Assembly (NCBI GenBank): GCA_050084985.1
Contig: JBITNC010000001.1
Span: forward strand, 183,830,001 to 183,894,000
Direction of reading: 5' to 3'
From: Nageia nagi
Taxonomy: Eukaryota; Pinophyta
DNA length: 64,000 bases
Made by a program: the position numbers and the translations under genes. Under the pieces are notes generated by a model. That model made no database searches and had not been told where the DNA came from. It saw only the letters and a program-made list of their open reading frames with translations. How positions within the stretch are numbered: the stretch's first letter is position 1; each line of letters begins with the position of its first letter. Positions 47,690 through 59,063 of the stretch are shown in pieces.

Positions 47690-48960
47690 AAATGATTGGA
47701 TTATTGATTTTAGATGCACTAATCACATGTATTTTGAAAAGTATAAGTTTGAAAACTTTTATAAGTATAGAAAAGATGTAGTTATGATAGGTGATAGTTA
47801 AATCCTTGAAGTTCAAGGTATTAGAAGTGTGTTGATATAAGGAAAGATTCTTAAGAAAGTGCTTTATGTGCCTAAGCTCACTATGAATTTTCTTTCTGTA
47901 ATTCAGGTTGCAAGAAAGGGTTACTCTTTTGAATTTTAACTCACATTCTTGGTGCATAAAAAGGGCCTTTCCATTTTAATGAAAGGTTTAGTTCAAGATG
48001 ACCTTTACATTATGGATCAATCTCCAACAAAGACTTGCTTTACAACTAATGTTTGTTTTATAGGTAATTTTTGGCACCATCGATTAGGCCACCTAAACCA
48101 TAAGAATATTCAAGTCATGAAAGATCATGAACTTGTGAAAGGTTTTCCTATAATATCACCTATAATTGGTCTTTATGATAAGTGCATTTCTAGAGCAACT
48201 AGAGCAACTTAGCCTCTTTAGCTTGTACATATAGATTTGATGGGTCCATTTTCAACTAAATCGCTTGAAGAAGCATCTTATGTCTTGACCTTTATTGATG
48301 AATTTAACAAGATGATATTTGGTTATTTTATAGAGCACAAGGATCAAACCTTTAATAGGTTCAAAGATTTTAAAGCCTTGGTAGAAAATCAATCTAGATT
48401 CAAAATCAAGATGTTAAGATCTAATAATGGGGTGATTATAATAGCAATGAATTCAATGATTTCAATACCAAGTATGGAAATAAGAGGTAGTTTACTATCC
48501 CTTACACTCTTCAACAGAATGGTGTTACCCAAAGGAAGAATAGAACCATTCAAAAAATGGTAAAATGTATGTTGGAAGATCTTCCTAGCTTCTTATGGGG
48601 TGAAGTTATAAATACTACAATCTACATTTTAAATAGGTGTCCTATGAAAGCAGTTGAAGGTAAAACTCCGTATGAGGCATGGACATGAAAGAAACCTAAC
48701 ATCTCTCACTTTAAGATCTTTAGTTATGATGCCTATGCTTTTGTTATTCCTGAGAAAAGGAAGAAGTTTAATAAGAGATCTGAAAAGTGTATCTTTTTGG
48801 GCTATGATAATTAGCATAGAGGCTATATGCTATATCAACCTTCTTCCGTGCAGTCTTTGTGTCAAAGGATGTAAAGTTCAATGAACTACCTAAAGATTCT
48901 GCTTCTTATGAGAACCTTGATGAGGGTGATGATTTCTTTGTTGCTCCTAACTAGTTGGAT
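47690..48960 (+). pseudogene. Copia protease and integrase remnant, element C
   Basis: WIIDFRCTNHMYF stands at the protease site, with DSG changed to DFR. Zinc-binding part: FWHHRLGHLNHKNIQVMKDH (48067) and then YDKC, one cysteine lost. Core: HIDLMGPF (48229) keeps the first aspartate; RSNNG has Asn in place of the second; NGVTQRKNRTI has Gln in place of the glutamate. LPSFLWGEVINTTIYILNRC and KPNISHFKIF follow. A frameshift sits at about 48430 and stops at several points. With all but one catalytic residue changed this integrase cannot have been active in its present form. Confidence 0.88.
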
Positions 48961-49079
48961 GTTAATGTGGATTTATCACCTAAGAAATTAAACTCTCCAA
49001 CACAAAGGATAATAAGGAGTATGACCATTAATAAATCTTTATTTACCAAAATTGATTGTAATAATAAGCCTTTATCCTA

Positions 49080-49830
49080 CAAAAAAGCTTCAAGGTACGA
49101 GTGTTGGATGAATGCAATGAATGTGAAGTATGAGGCTCTAATGAAGAATCAAACTTGAGATTTGGTTCTTTATCCTAATGAATGCAATGTGATTGAAAAT
49201 AAATAGATTTATAAGGTAAAATATAACTCAATTGAGGAGATTGAGAAATTCAAAGCAAGGTTAGTAGCAAAGGGTTTCACTCAAAAATATGGAGTTGCTT
49301 GTGAGAAAACCTTTGCTCTAATGGCAAAAATGTTTATTATCAAAGTAATTCTTTCTCTTTCAGTAGCTCAAGGATGAAAAGTTTTTCAACTTGATGTCAA
49401 GAGTGCTTTTCTCAATGGTGACTTAAATGTGAAAATCTACATGAATCAACCAAAAGGATTTGTTGTTGAAGGTAAAGAATATTTTGTTTGTAAGTTAAAT
49501 ATGTCTTTGTATGGACTTAAGCAAGCACCAAGGGCTTGGTATAAAATGATTTTAGGATACTTTGAAGACATTGGGTTTTCTAAATGCTTCTCTGATTCAG
49601 ATCTTTATGTGCTCAACCAAAGATAAGACTTGATCTTGATTCTTCTCTATGTGGATGATCTGTTGATTACAAGGAATAATATAATCCTCATATAAGATTG
49701 CATATCCAAACTTAAGGTAACTTTTGAAATGATTGATTTTAGTTTATTGCACTAATACTTTAGTATGCAAATATACCAATAAAAAGATTGTACTTACCTC
49801 AGTCAATCAAATTACATCTCAGATATCTTA
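49080..49830 (+). pseudogene. Copia reverse transcriptase remnant, element C
   Basis: ARLVAKGFTQKYGVACEKTF (49258) and FQLDVKSAFLNGDLNVKIYM (about 49387) are well kept, with the first catalytic aspartate. The open stretch 49429-49626 has LNMSLYGLKQAPRAWYKM. LYVDDLLITRNN (about 49648) is the intact active-site box. Stops occur after QR (49624) and in the thumb. This is the best-preserved copia RT in the window. Confidence 0.9.
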
Positions 49831-49849
49831 CAAAAGTTTAGAATGGAGT

Positions 49850-50116
49850 AGTGCAAGCATGCTACAATCCCAATCTCTATTAGAATCACTTTATCTCTTA
49901 GTTCCAACTCTCAGTTGGCAGATGCTATGACTTATAGATAACTAATTAGTAGTCTTCTTTATTTGACTATCTCTAGGCTAGATATTTTCTTTATCGTGAA
50001 TTTGATGAATCACTTTATGCAAAAGCCATATGTTGAGCATTTCAATGCTATTAAGAAAATTTTGAGGTATGCTACAGGAACTAAAGATCTTGCTCTCAAA
50101 TATAACAAGTTACCCT
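49850..50116 (+). pseudogene. Copia RNase H, first part, element C
   Basis: From about 49963 MTISRLDIFFIVNLMNHFM and YATGTKDLALKYNKLPL match the region leading into copia RNase H. The frame is cut at 50116 by the 5' LTR of element B. The other half lies at 58562. Confidence 0.88.
50112..50116. repeat. Left target duplication of element B
   Basis: accct, identical to 58562-58566. Confidence 0.9.
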
Positions 50117-50597
50117 TGTTGGAATGTATAATGCATTATTGTAAAAGTTTGTATTAAATCTTATGTGTAAGTTCACTAATACTTAAGGGTATCATTTGAT
50201 ACTTTAAGTATTTAAATGAATATAATAATGTAACTTATCCTACACTCCATGTCATGAGCATGCCCCTTGGGTAAAAGGATGTGCATGTCATGCTTTTGTA
50301 CATTGGATAAAAGGGTGATCTAAAGAGGGATTTTAGCCTATAAATAGAAAAATCCCTCTTTGTGATCAAATACTAATTTGTAGAGTAAATTTATACTATA
50401 GAATAGTGGTTAGGAGGATTTTAAAAGAGTTGTATTTGTGATTGAAGTAAAGATCTAGTTAGTGGATGTACTCCTAGTTGGAGGAACCATTTACATATTG
50501 TGTTATAATATTGCTTTATGAGTTTATTAGATGTAATTATGAGCTTTCATATGATCTTGGTTGTTTAAAAATTATCTTGTTAGTATTATTTCCTTCA
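50117..50597 (+). repeat. 5' LTR of element B, 481 bp
   Basis: It opens TGTTGGAATGTATAATGC and ends ATTTCCTTCA. It pairs with 58069-58561. Conserved motif at 50463-50492. Confidence 0.95.
50339..50346 (+). promoter_or_regulatory. TATA box in the element B 5' LTR
   Basis: TATAAATA, at the same place as in A. Confidence 0.65.
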
Positions 50598-50600
50598 AAT

Positions 50601-50612
50601 TGGTATCAGAGT
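50601..50612 (+). other. Primer-binding site of element B
   Basis: tggtatcagagt, the standard site complementary to initiator tRNA-Met, three bases after the LTR. Confidence 0.92.
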
Positions 50613-53330
50613 TTGGTGTGAAAGCTCTTCTTCTTGATGTGGAAACTACATCTTGGTGATCCTTTCTCATTCCTCATCTTACACCCCATTGGTGAGGTAA
50701 AACTAAGATAAGGTACAAAGTTTCTCCTCCTTTGGTTATCTTATGGATTATTGCATTAGATACTAACATATTTTATGAGATATGTGAGCTTATTTTTTGC
50801 AAAATATGATCAAAATGGCATGCAAGCAATTTTTTTTCCTATACTAACATCTTATGTTAGTAGCGTTTTTTTTTTTACAAAATGCTTAATACATGATATA
50901 CCTTTTAAGAGGATAATATGTAATGCAAATATTTTTACTAACCTTTTATTTGTTAGTAGCATTGATTAATAATTTTTTTTTAAAACTATTCATAATAATT
51001 CCTAGTTAAAGGGGTTAATATACAATTTTTTTTTTCCAATTTTTTTTGTCATATATAAAAAAGGGGTTATATTATATCAATAATGCTATGTTTAAAATAG
51101 AAATTCTATTTATTACATCTTTGGTATAAAAAGAGAGGGAAAGGAAAATCTTTTTTTGGGGGAAGCTTTTTTTTTTAACTTTGACTTAGCTTTTTTTTTT
51201 AAAGAAAAGAGAAAAAGGGGGGGAGGTGGTGGTGTTGACCAGCCGCCTCCCATTATCGCCTAAACCTATGACCTCCCACCATTTTCTAAACCCACGACCT
51301 CCTTACACTCCCTCAACATTGCCCAACAACCTCCCCTATTGCCTCGTAGACCTTGTCATCTTGCTACACCTGCAAATTTTGCCCACTACTACTATCATCC
51401 CCACGACTTCTATAGCCCTTCGTGGCCTCTATTGCCCTTTGCAATTTCTATCGCCCTCTACGACCTTCACCCATCGTTACCCTCATAGCCTCCATTACCC
51501 TCCATGGCTTTTATCGACCTTCATCTACCATTGTTGCCACCTCTGCTCCTTCACCCCCTCTATTGCGCAATCCCCATCATGGTTCTCCTAGCTCTCTATG
51601 TTCCTCCTCCCTCCTCTCCTCTTCCCTGCTGCGTACATTTAAAAAAAAAAATCCTTCCTAAAATTTATCTCTTCTATTTTTTAATGATAATTGTTGGAGC
51701 ATTTAATTTTTTTTGGTTACTTGCAAGCAACTTGTTTCTTCCACCTAGCAACTCTTACACTCCATTTTAAAAAAAAAAACTTTATCATGATGAGTTTAAT
51801 TACTTTAAAGTAAATAAATGGATAAAATTCATCATTACCCCTTCAATGCTCTCCTACTTTGAGTCAAATTGTGGCTAAAATTTGAATTTTTTTATGCTTA
51901 GGAGTATAATTGTTTTCCTTGGTAATACTTCTAAATTATGGCAAATTTTTAAGTGATAAATTGTTTAATGTAAACTTCAATTTTTTTACACTTTTGAAAT
52001 GGTCAAATTTTAGGTAAAAAGGGGGAGATTTTTTGTGAATTTCTTTACTTAATATATTTAGATCCTTTATGATTAAAATACATTTTTTATCACTTAGAAA
52101 CCTTTATATTTTGCAAATAATGCATATCTAAATATTTAAATTTTTAAGTTAATGCATGCTTAAGATTAGTACTTATGTTTAATACTTATAGAAATATGGA
52201 ATGGTGCATGACTTCCTAAATTTATTCCTTATGAAAAGTTAATAGACTTATACAAATTGTGGCATGTTTATCATTATGCAAAGTTAACTTAAATTTTAAG
52301 TTGATATCTCATGCTTAGGACTTAATTTTTAAGTTAATGTTGCATGCTAATGACTTAAATGTTTTGAAGATGCTTGCTTATGACTCAAATTCTTTAAGTT
52401 AAATATATGTTTAGTATTTGTCCTTTATGCAAAGTTAACTTATGCAAATCATAGAATTAATACATGCTTATGCTTAAGTATTTATCATTTTTTAACTTGT
52501 GACATTTATGGACCTATGTAAAGATGTCCTCTAGAGGTTAGTAAATAAAAACCCATTGGACTCTTAAGGTTCCACATTATGAATGGATGATATTTTACTT
52601 ATGCTCTTTTACTTTATGTTTTGCATTTTGATTTATTTTCTTATGCAAATAAAAAAATGTAAACATTGATATGAGCAACCCTCTAAAATGAATACATCCA
52701 TATGTACAATTCACAACATGACTCTTTTGAGGAGCCATGAGGTGAGGATAGACAGATTGGATCCTTTAAGTTCGATGATCCAAGTGATGAAAAGTTTGTA
52801 CTTTTCAATTACCTCTAAGTCCTCTATTAGTTTATACATAACTCTATTAGGTGGACAGGCATGTGTGTAGTGATACCACATGTCTACACATCCATTCAAG
52901 GATTATCTTGATAACTTAAGAAGATAACTTGAAACCTAATCATGATTAATAATTTAGCAAATCTAATAAATATCAAAATCTTGAAAAATAGCTAGTACTT
53001 CTCCTTATGAGAGTATATTGCTACCCAAAGAGAACTGGTTGAGGATTAGTAGTACTTAGGCTTCTTTTGTATAGGCATCTAGGTGAAGGCCTAATTTTAG
53101 ATAAGAAAATAAACCTCAATAATATCACTCTACATCTATGGTTCTTGAGATGAGAAATGTATTTGGGTACATGGATTATTATTTGAATTGTAAAACATTT
53201 GCACTTGTGAATCAAATCAAGCATGTCTTTAATATTAAATGTAATATGTATTATTTAATTGGTTAAAATTTAACATTTAATGTTATTTATTGAAAATACA
53301 TGCTTATTATTTTACATTCTTGTGTAGCAA
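50613..53330 (+). other. Long leader of element B, with a C-rich island
   Basis: About 2.7 kb, the longest of the three leaders. Bases 51225-51640 are C-rich and unlike A or C. 52140-52500 carries degenerate aatgcatgctta/tacttaa repeats also seen in A and C. 52509-53200 matches A closely. Confidence 0.72.
51225..51640 (+). repeat. C-rich degenerate repeat island in the element B leader
   Basis: Many copies of a phrase like ctctatcgccctccatgg, on a pyrimidine-rich strand with few G. Because stops are rare in such sequence it leaves overlapping open frames (the longest 51226-51591, 121 codons, Pro/Leu/Ser-rich). These frames look like a by-product of composition, not genes. Leaders A and C have nothing similar, so it was gained by B or lost by the others. 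Confidence 0.7.
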
Positions 53331-54290
53331 ATGAGAGAATTTATTTTACCCAAACATATTCTTGATAGTTCTAACTATGGGATGTGAGAACCTCAAATGA
53401 AAGCTGAATTACATGTAAGGAAGCTTTGGCAAATAGTGAATGAGAACCTTATACCTCCTACAGATGAGAAGATACTAGAAGCATATAATACGAAGAATGA
53501 GTTAGCAACCTCCATGATTTACCATGCAATTTCAAATAACATGCTCTTGATGATTTTCTCTTCAACCTCGATCAAAGAAGCTTAGGATAAGCTTAAATAA
53601 ATCTACTTTGGTTCAAACTTTTCAAAAATATTTACCATTCTACAAAAGTTACTTCAATCTTATTAAGGGGAAGAAGAAAATATGACTATCTACTTAAATA
53701 AAATCATTGATCTAAGGATCTAACTTATTGCTTGTGGGTGCAATTAAATCAATGATAAATTCATGGTCTTCATTATTCCTTAAAGTCTTTCTTCAAAGTT
53801 TGAAAACTTTATAACAGTTATGAAAACATAGTTTAATGATGAAGAAGTCTTCTCCCTTGAGAACTTTTTAAGGTACCTATTGAAGTATGAGAAAACCCTT
53901 AATAATAAGGTGTTGATTTCTTCTCTTAAAGATAATAATGTTACTTTTGAAGCAACTAAAACTCCTTTCAAGAAGAAGTTCAACCATTAAAAGAAATCTT
54001 ATCCTTCTTCTTTCAAAAGGTTTGAGAAAAGAGGTAATTTTTACAATAGTAGCAGGAATAATAGAAACAACAACCACAGTAGCAAGAACAACGAAAATAA
54101 CAACCACTTCAAACAAAGAGATGGAAAAAGCAAAAAAAATATTTCTTATCTTAAAGAAAAATTTGATGGTAATTGTAACTATTATGGCATTCAAGATCAC
54201 AAAGAAGTTGATTACTACAAAAAGAAAAGAGAGAAAAAGTTCAAAGGTAATGGAAATGTAAAGAACTACAAAGGAAAGATGAATATTCAT
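53331..54290 (+). pseudogene. Copia gag remnant, element B
   Basis: ATG at 53331 begins MREFILPKHILDSSNYGM, then a stop where C has Trp. An open stretch (53397-53585) has KAELHVRKLWQIVNENLIPP and LEAYNTKNELATSMIYHA. EEVFSLENFLRYLLKYEKTL (about 53841) matches A and C. An Asn/Lys-rich stretch is followed by CNYYGIQDHKEVDYY, a knuckle that keeps the first Cys and the His only. Frame breaks and stops inactivate it. Confidence 0.84.
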
Positions 54291-54339
54291 ATTGATTTTG
54301 TTATGGCACTCTACTCGATTTTTGCTTTTTTTTATCTAA

Positions 54340-55640
54340 TTAGATTGTTGACTCTGGTTGCACTAATCAACTATACTTTGAAAAAGAAAAGTTTGAGAAC
54401 TTTCATAAGTATAAAAAATATATGGTTGTGATAGGTGATAACTCTACCCTTGAAGTTTAAAGAATTGAGAGTGTGCTGATTCATGAAAAGGTTCTTAAAA
54501 ATATTCTTTATATTCCTAATTTAAGGATGAACCTTCTATCTATTATCTAAGTTGCTAAAAAAAGGTACTCCTTTGAGATCGACTCTCAATCTTAGTGGAT
54601 TAAACAAGGACTTACCACTTTAGTTAAATGATTTATGAAAGATAACTTATACATTATGGATCAAGTTCCATCAAAGATGTGTCTTACTTCTAGTGTGTAT
54701 TCTAGAGGTAATCTTTGGCACTATCATTTAGGGCATTTTAACCATAAGAGTATTCAAGTCATGAAAGACTAAGAACTTGTGAAAGGTTTGTCTTCAATTT
54801 CTTTTTCAATTGGTTTATGTGAGAAGTGCATTCTTAATAAGATGCATAAACAAAAATTTAAAAAGATAAGGCAATAAGAACATTTCAACCTTTTCAACTT
54901 GTGCATTCAGATTTGATAGGTCTATTTTAGATTAAGTTTCTTGGAGGAGCATCATACATCTTGACCTTCATTGATGACTTTATTAGGATGACCTTTAGGT
55001 ATCTACTTGAGCACAAAGATCAAACCTTTGAGAGTTTTAAGGCTTTTAAAGTTTTTGTTGAGAATCAAGCTAACCTTAAAATCAAGATGTTGAGATTAGA
55101 TAATGGAGGAGAATATAATAGTAATGAGTTCAATGACTATTATGCTAAGTATGGAATCAAGAGGTAGTTTATGATTCCTTACACTCCTTAGCAGAATGAT
55201 GTTATCAAAATAAAAAATAGAATAATTATGGAGATGGCTAGATGTATGTTAGATAATCTTCCTAAATTCTTATGAGGTGAAGCTGTAAGCACTACTATTT
55301 ACACCTTGAATAGGTATCCCACAAAAGCTATTTAGAGTAAAATTACTTTTAAGGCATGCTTAGGAAGAAAACCTAACATTTCTCACCTTAAGGTGTTTGG
55401 TTGTGAAGCATTCTCTTATATTATTTCTAAGAAAAAGAAAAATGTTAGATAAAAAGCTAAAAAATGCATCTTTATGGGTTATGACAATCAGCATAAAGGT
55501 TACAGGCTCTACTTTCCATCCTACAAAGTCATGTTTATTTCAAGGGATGTAAAATTCAATGAACTTATTGAAGATTATACTTTTAAAGAGGATGATAATG
55601 ATCTAAAGGACTCTTCAGTTGCTCCTAGCTAGTTGGATAT
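54340..55640 (+). pseudogene. Copia protease and integrase remnant, element B
   Basis: VDSGCTNQLYF (about 54348) keeps the DSG catalytic triplet, the only copy here to do so. Zinc-binding part: LWHYHLGHFNHKSIQVMKD, then CEKC. Core: HSDLIGLF, first Asp kept; LRLDNGGEYNSNEFNDYYAK (55092), second Asp kept; NDVIKIKNR has Lys where the catalytic Glu belongs. KPNISHLKVFGCEAFSYI and the C-terminal part follow. One open stretch (54961-55167) covers most of the core. Several stops, mostly at Gln codons, break the frame. Confidence 0.9.
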
Positions 55641-55699
55641 TGATGTAGATAAGTCATCTCAAGAAGAAAATTCTCTAACATAAAGGGTAACAAGGAGCA

Positions 55700-57291
55700 T
55701 AACCTTGAACAAATCCTTATTTACCAAGATTAACAACAAGCATGAGCCCTCAACTTTCAAAGAAGCTTCTAAGCACAAGTGCTAGATGGAATCCATGAAA
55801 GTGAAGTATGAAACGCTTATGAAAAATAAAACTTGGGACTTGGTTCCTTATCCCAATGAGAAGAATATGACTGGCAATAAGTGGATCTATAATATCAAGT
55901 TCAATTTAGTTGAAGATATTGAAAATTATAAGGTAAGGTTAGTAGCTAAAAGTTTTGCTTAAAAATATAGTATAAATTATGAGAAAACCTTTGCTCCCGT
56001 GGTAAAGATGCCTACTGTGAGAGTTATCCTTGCTCTTTTTATAGCTCAAAGATAGAAAAGTTTTTAACTTGACGTTAAGAGTGCATTTCTCAATGGTGAT
56101 TTAGATGTGAAAATCTTCATGAATTAATTAGAAGGGTTTATTATGGAAGGAAAAGAGTCTTTTGTGTGCAAGCTAAAGAAGTCATTGTATGGACTTAAGC
56201 AAGCACTTTGAGCCTGATACAAAAATATTTTAGGGTACTTTATAGACATTGATTTCTTCAATTATTTTTTTGACTCTAATCTATATGTGCTCAATCAAGG
56301 GAAAGATATGGTCTTGATGCTCTTTTATGTGGATGATCTTTTGATTACTGAGAATAATGATAAAATCATTCAAGAGTGCATATCCAAACTTAAGGCAACA
56401 TTTGAAATAATTGATCTTGATCTTTTGCATAACTATCTTGGAATGCAAGTGTATCAATACAAGGATTGTACTTACCTTATTTAATCTAAGTATATATCAA
56501 ACATCTTATAGAAGTTCGAAATGGAGGAGTGTAAATATGTTGCGATCCCAGTCTCTTCTGGAATCATTATTTTTTTGAACTCCAACTCTCAGTTAGCTGA
56601 TGCTACAGCTTATAGGTAATTAATTACTAGTCTTTTGTATTTAACTATATTCAAACTAGATATTACCTTTGCAGTGAATCTAATGGCATAATTCATGCAA
56701 AAATATTATATTGAGCACCTCAATATTGTTAAATAAATCTTGAAGTATGTTACAGGGACTAAGGAACTTACTCTTAAGTATTCTAAGTTACCCTCTTTTA
56801 TTCTCTCTGGATTCTCAGATTTTGAATATGGGGGAGATAAAGATGATAGGAAATCAACCTATATGTATGTGTTTAGCATTGGTTTAGGTGCTATCTCTTG
56901 GGTTTCTAAGAAGTAACCTACTATTTCTTTTTTCACCATAGAAGCTAAATTCCATGCCATATCTATTGTAGCCTAAGAAGCCATTTGGCTAAGGCATATT
57001 ATGAAAGAAATTAGATATGAGCAAGGTGGCTCATCATTTATTTCTTCAGATAATTAGTTGGCTATTTTTTTTGCTAAGAATCTTGTGTTCCATCAAAGAA
57101 CCAAAGATGTGGAAATCCATACCTATTTTATCAAGGAGAAGGTTCTTGATAGCATCATACACCTGGAGTATTATCCATCCACCTTGAACTCTATTTATTT
57201 ATTCACCAAGCCCCTCTTAGAAGCTCAGCTCTGTAAGCTTAAGGATACTATCGGGTTGGTGAAATTACCCTTAAAAGGGAGTGAAGTTTGA
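55700..57291 (+). pseudogene. Copia reverse transcriptase and RNase H remnant, element B
   Basis: TWDLVPYPNEKNMTGNKWIY opens the RT. LDVKSAFLNGDLDVKIFM carries the first catalytic Asp, and LFYVDDLLITENNDKII (56320) the intact YVDD box within a 65-codon open stretch. RNase H: GFSDFEYGGDKDDRKSTYMY (about 56810), with EAKFHAIS further on. The last 77 codons are open (57058-57291): DVEIHTYFIKEKVLD and FTKPLLEAQLCKLKD, ending GSEV-stop. It differs from A and C by scattered changes. Stops lie mainly at former Gln and Trp codons. Confidence 0.9.
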
Positions 57292-58057
57292 ATTCTTATG
57301 TTGAATTCATGTTTGTGATAACAACTTCACCCTTAAGAAGATTTTATATTGTATAATGTTGATTTTGTTGTACACCTTTGTGGTAAGTTTATTTTGTGTG
57401 AGGAATTTGTTGTACAAAATTTTAAAAGTAAAAATTGGTCAATCTAGCACTGTTCAATTATCCATATGAGAGGAACTCGTATGTGCATTTTCTATTTTGG
57501 TTAGTTTAGCACTATTCAGTTATCCATGTGTGAGGAACTCTTATGTGTATTTTGGCACTATTTAGTTATCCATATGTGAGGAACTCATATGTGCATGCTC
57601 TATTTTGAAATGATAATCAACACAAGTTTTATATATAAATAGGTGGCTATAAGTTTTTGGCATGGTATCTTTGTGATGACTTATAATGCACCATTGATTA
57701 GTTCATGATGGCATCTGTGTGATTTATCTATCTTTGTTGATATGAATATGCTGCATCTAACTAATCTTATTATTTGAGCTATTTATGATTGGTAAGTTCT
57801 TTTGAGATTGTAGGTTACTTACCTTAGGTATGCAGGCTCTTGGAGACTCTTCATGACTTCTAGTTGGATGACTACTTCATGTACACTAAAATTAATTATG
57901 ATTAATGATTTATTTGATAAAATAGTGAGTCTCAAACTAGATCTTTCTTACTTCAAAAATATATAAAAAGTTCTTATCTCTGTTGTATCTATTTGGAGGA
58001 GAACTCTCTTACTTTCTCTTCTTTCTTCTCTCTTATTCGCTCTATCCCAATATTGCA
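57292..58057 (+). other. Long 3' non-coding tail of element B
   Basis: About 770 bases, like the tails of A, C and D. It holds three units of a motif with ttatccatatgtgaggaact (about 57446, 57508 and 57555), against two in A and one in C. Confidence 0.78.
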
Positions 58058-58068
58058 TTAAAAGGAAG
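58058..58068 (+). other. Polypurine tract of element B
   Basis: ttaaaaggaag directly before the 3' LTR. Confidence 0.78.
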
Positions 58069-58561
58069 TGTTGGAATGTATAATGCATTATTGTAAAAGT
58101 TTATATTAAATCTTCTATGTAAGTTCACTAATACTTAAGGGTATCATTTGATACCTTAAGTATTTAAGTGAATATGATAATGTAACTTATCCTACACTCC
58201 ATGTCATGAGCATGCCCTTTGGGTAAAAGGATGTGCATGTCATGCTTTTGTACATTGGATAAAATGGTGATCCAAAGAGGGATTTTAACCTATAAATAGA
58301 AGGCTCCCTCTTTGTGATCACACACCAATTATAGAATAAAGTTATGCTATAAGATAGTGGTTAGGAGAAAAGATTAGAAAGATTGTAAGAGAGTTGTATT
58401 TGTGATTGAAGTAAAGATCTAGTTAGTAAATGTACTCCTAGTTGGAGGAACTACTTACATCTTATGTTGTGAGATTTCCTTGTGAGTTTGTTAGATGTAA
58501 TTGTGAGCTTTCATATGATCTTGGTTGTTTAAGAATTATCTTGTTAGTGTTAGTTCCTTCA
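58069..58561 (+). repeat. 3' LTR of element B, 493 bp
   Basis: It opens TGTTGGAATGTATAATGC and ends TTAGTTCCTTCA; the copy of accct follows. Conserved motif at 58429-58456. Confidence 0.95.
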
Positions 58562-59063
58562 ACCCTTATTTATTCTTTCAGGATTCTCAGATTCTAACTA
58601 TGGGTAAGATAGAGATGACATAAAATCAACCTCTACTTATGTGTTTAGCATTGGTTCAGGTGTTATCTCTTATGCATCCAAGAAGCAACCTACTATTGCT
58701 CTCTCCACCATTGAGGTTGAATATCATGCAATATCAGTTGCAACCTAGGAAGCCATTTGGTTGAGGCATCTTCTGAAAGAAATAGGGTATGAATAAGTTC
58801 ATCCATCTCAAATTTCTTTAAATAATCAGTTAGTTATTACTTTAACAAAGAATCATGTTTTTCATTAGAGAATAAAGAATGTATAAATTCAAGCCCACTT
58901 CATTAGAGAGAAGGTTCTGAATGGTCTTCTACACTTGCAGTATTGTCTATTAATCCTAAATTTTGCTGATTTATTTATCAAGCCCCTTCCTAAAGCTCAT
59001 TTTTTTAAGCTTAAAGAGTCTATTAGGTTGGTGAATTTACCCTCAAAAAGGAGTAAATGTTGA
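58562..59063 (+). pseudogene. Copia RNase H, second part, element C
   Basis: It continues directly from 50116: FILSGFSDSNYG, then KSTSTYVFSIGSGVISYASK, STIEVEYHAISVAT and EAIWLRHLLKEIGYE, all typical of plant copia RNase H. IQAHFIREKVLNGLLHLQY follows, and the frame ends PSKRSKC-stop at 59063. Stops occur at former Gln and Trp codons. This half is better kept than the A copy. Confidence 0.9.

Larger units (their letters stand above)
50117..58561 (+). mobile_element. Copia element B (family 2), full length, inside element C
   Basis: 8445 bp, with LTRs 50117-50597 and 58069-58561, primer-binding site, gag, pol, tail and polypurine tract. The exact accct duplication and the uninterrupted reading of C across it prove the insertion. 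LTRs look about 90% alike by eye. Confidence 0.96.

Noticed and set aside
50601-50615. tRNA gene
   Set aside because: Only the tRNA-complementary primer site is present; there is no cloverleaf.
51226-51770. Three overlapping Pro/Ser/Leu-rich open frames
   Set aside because: They come from a C-rich repeat with few stops and have no domain or start context.
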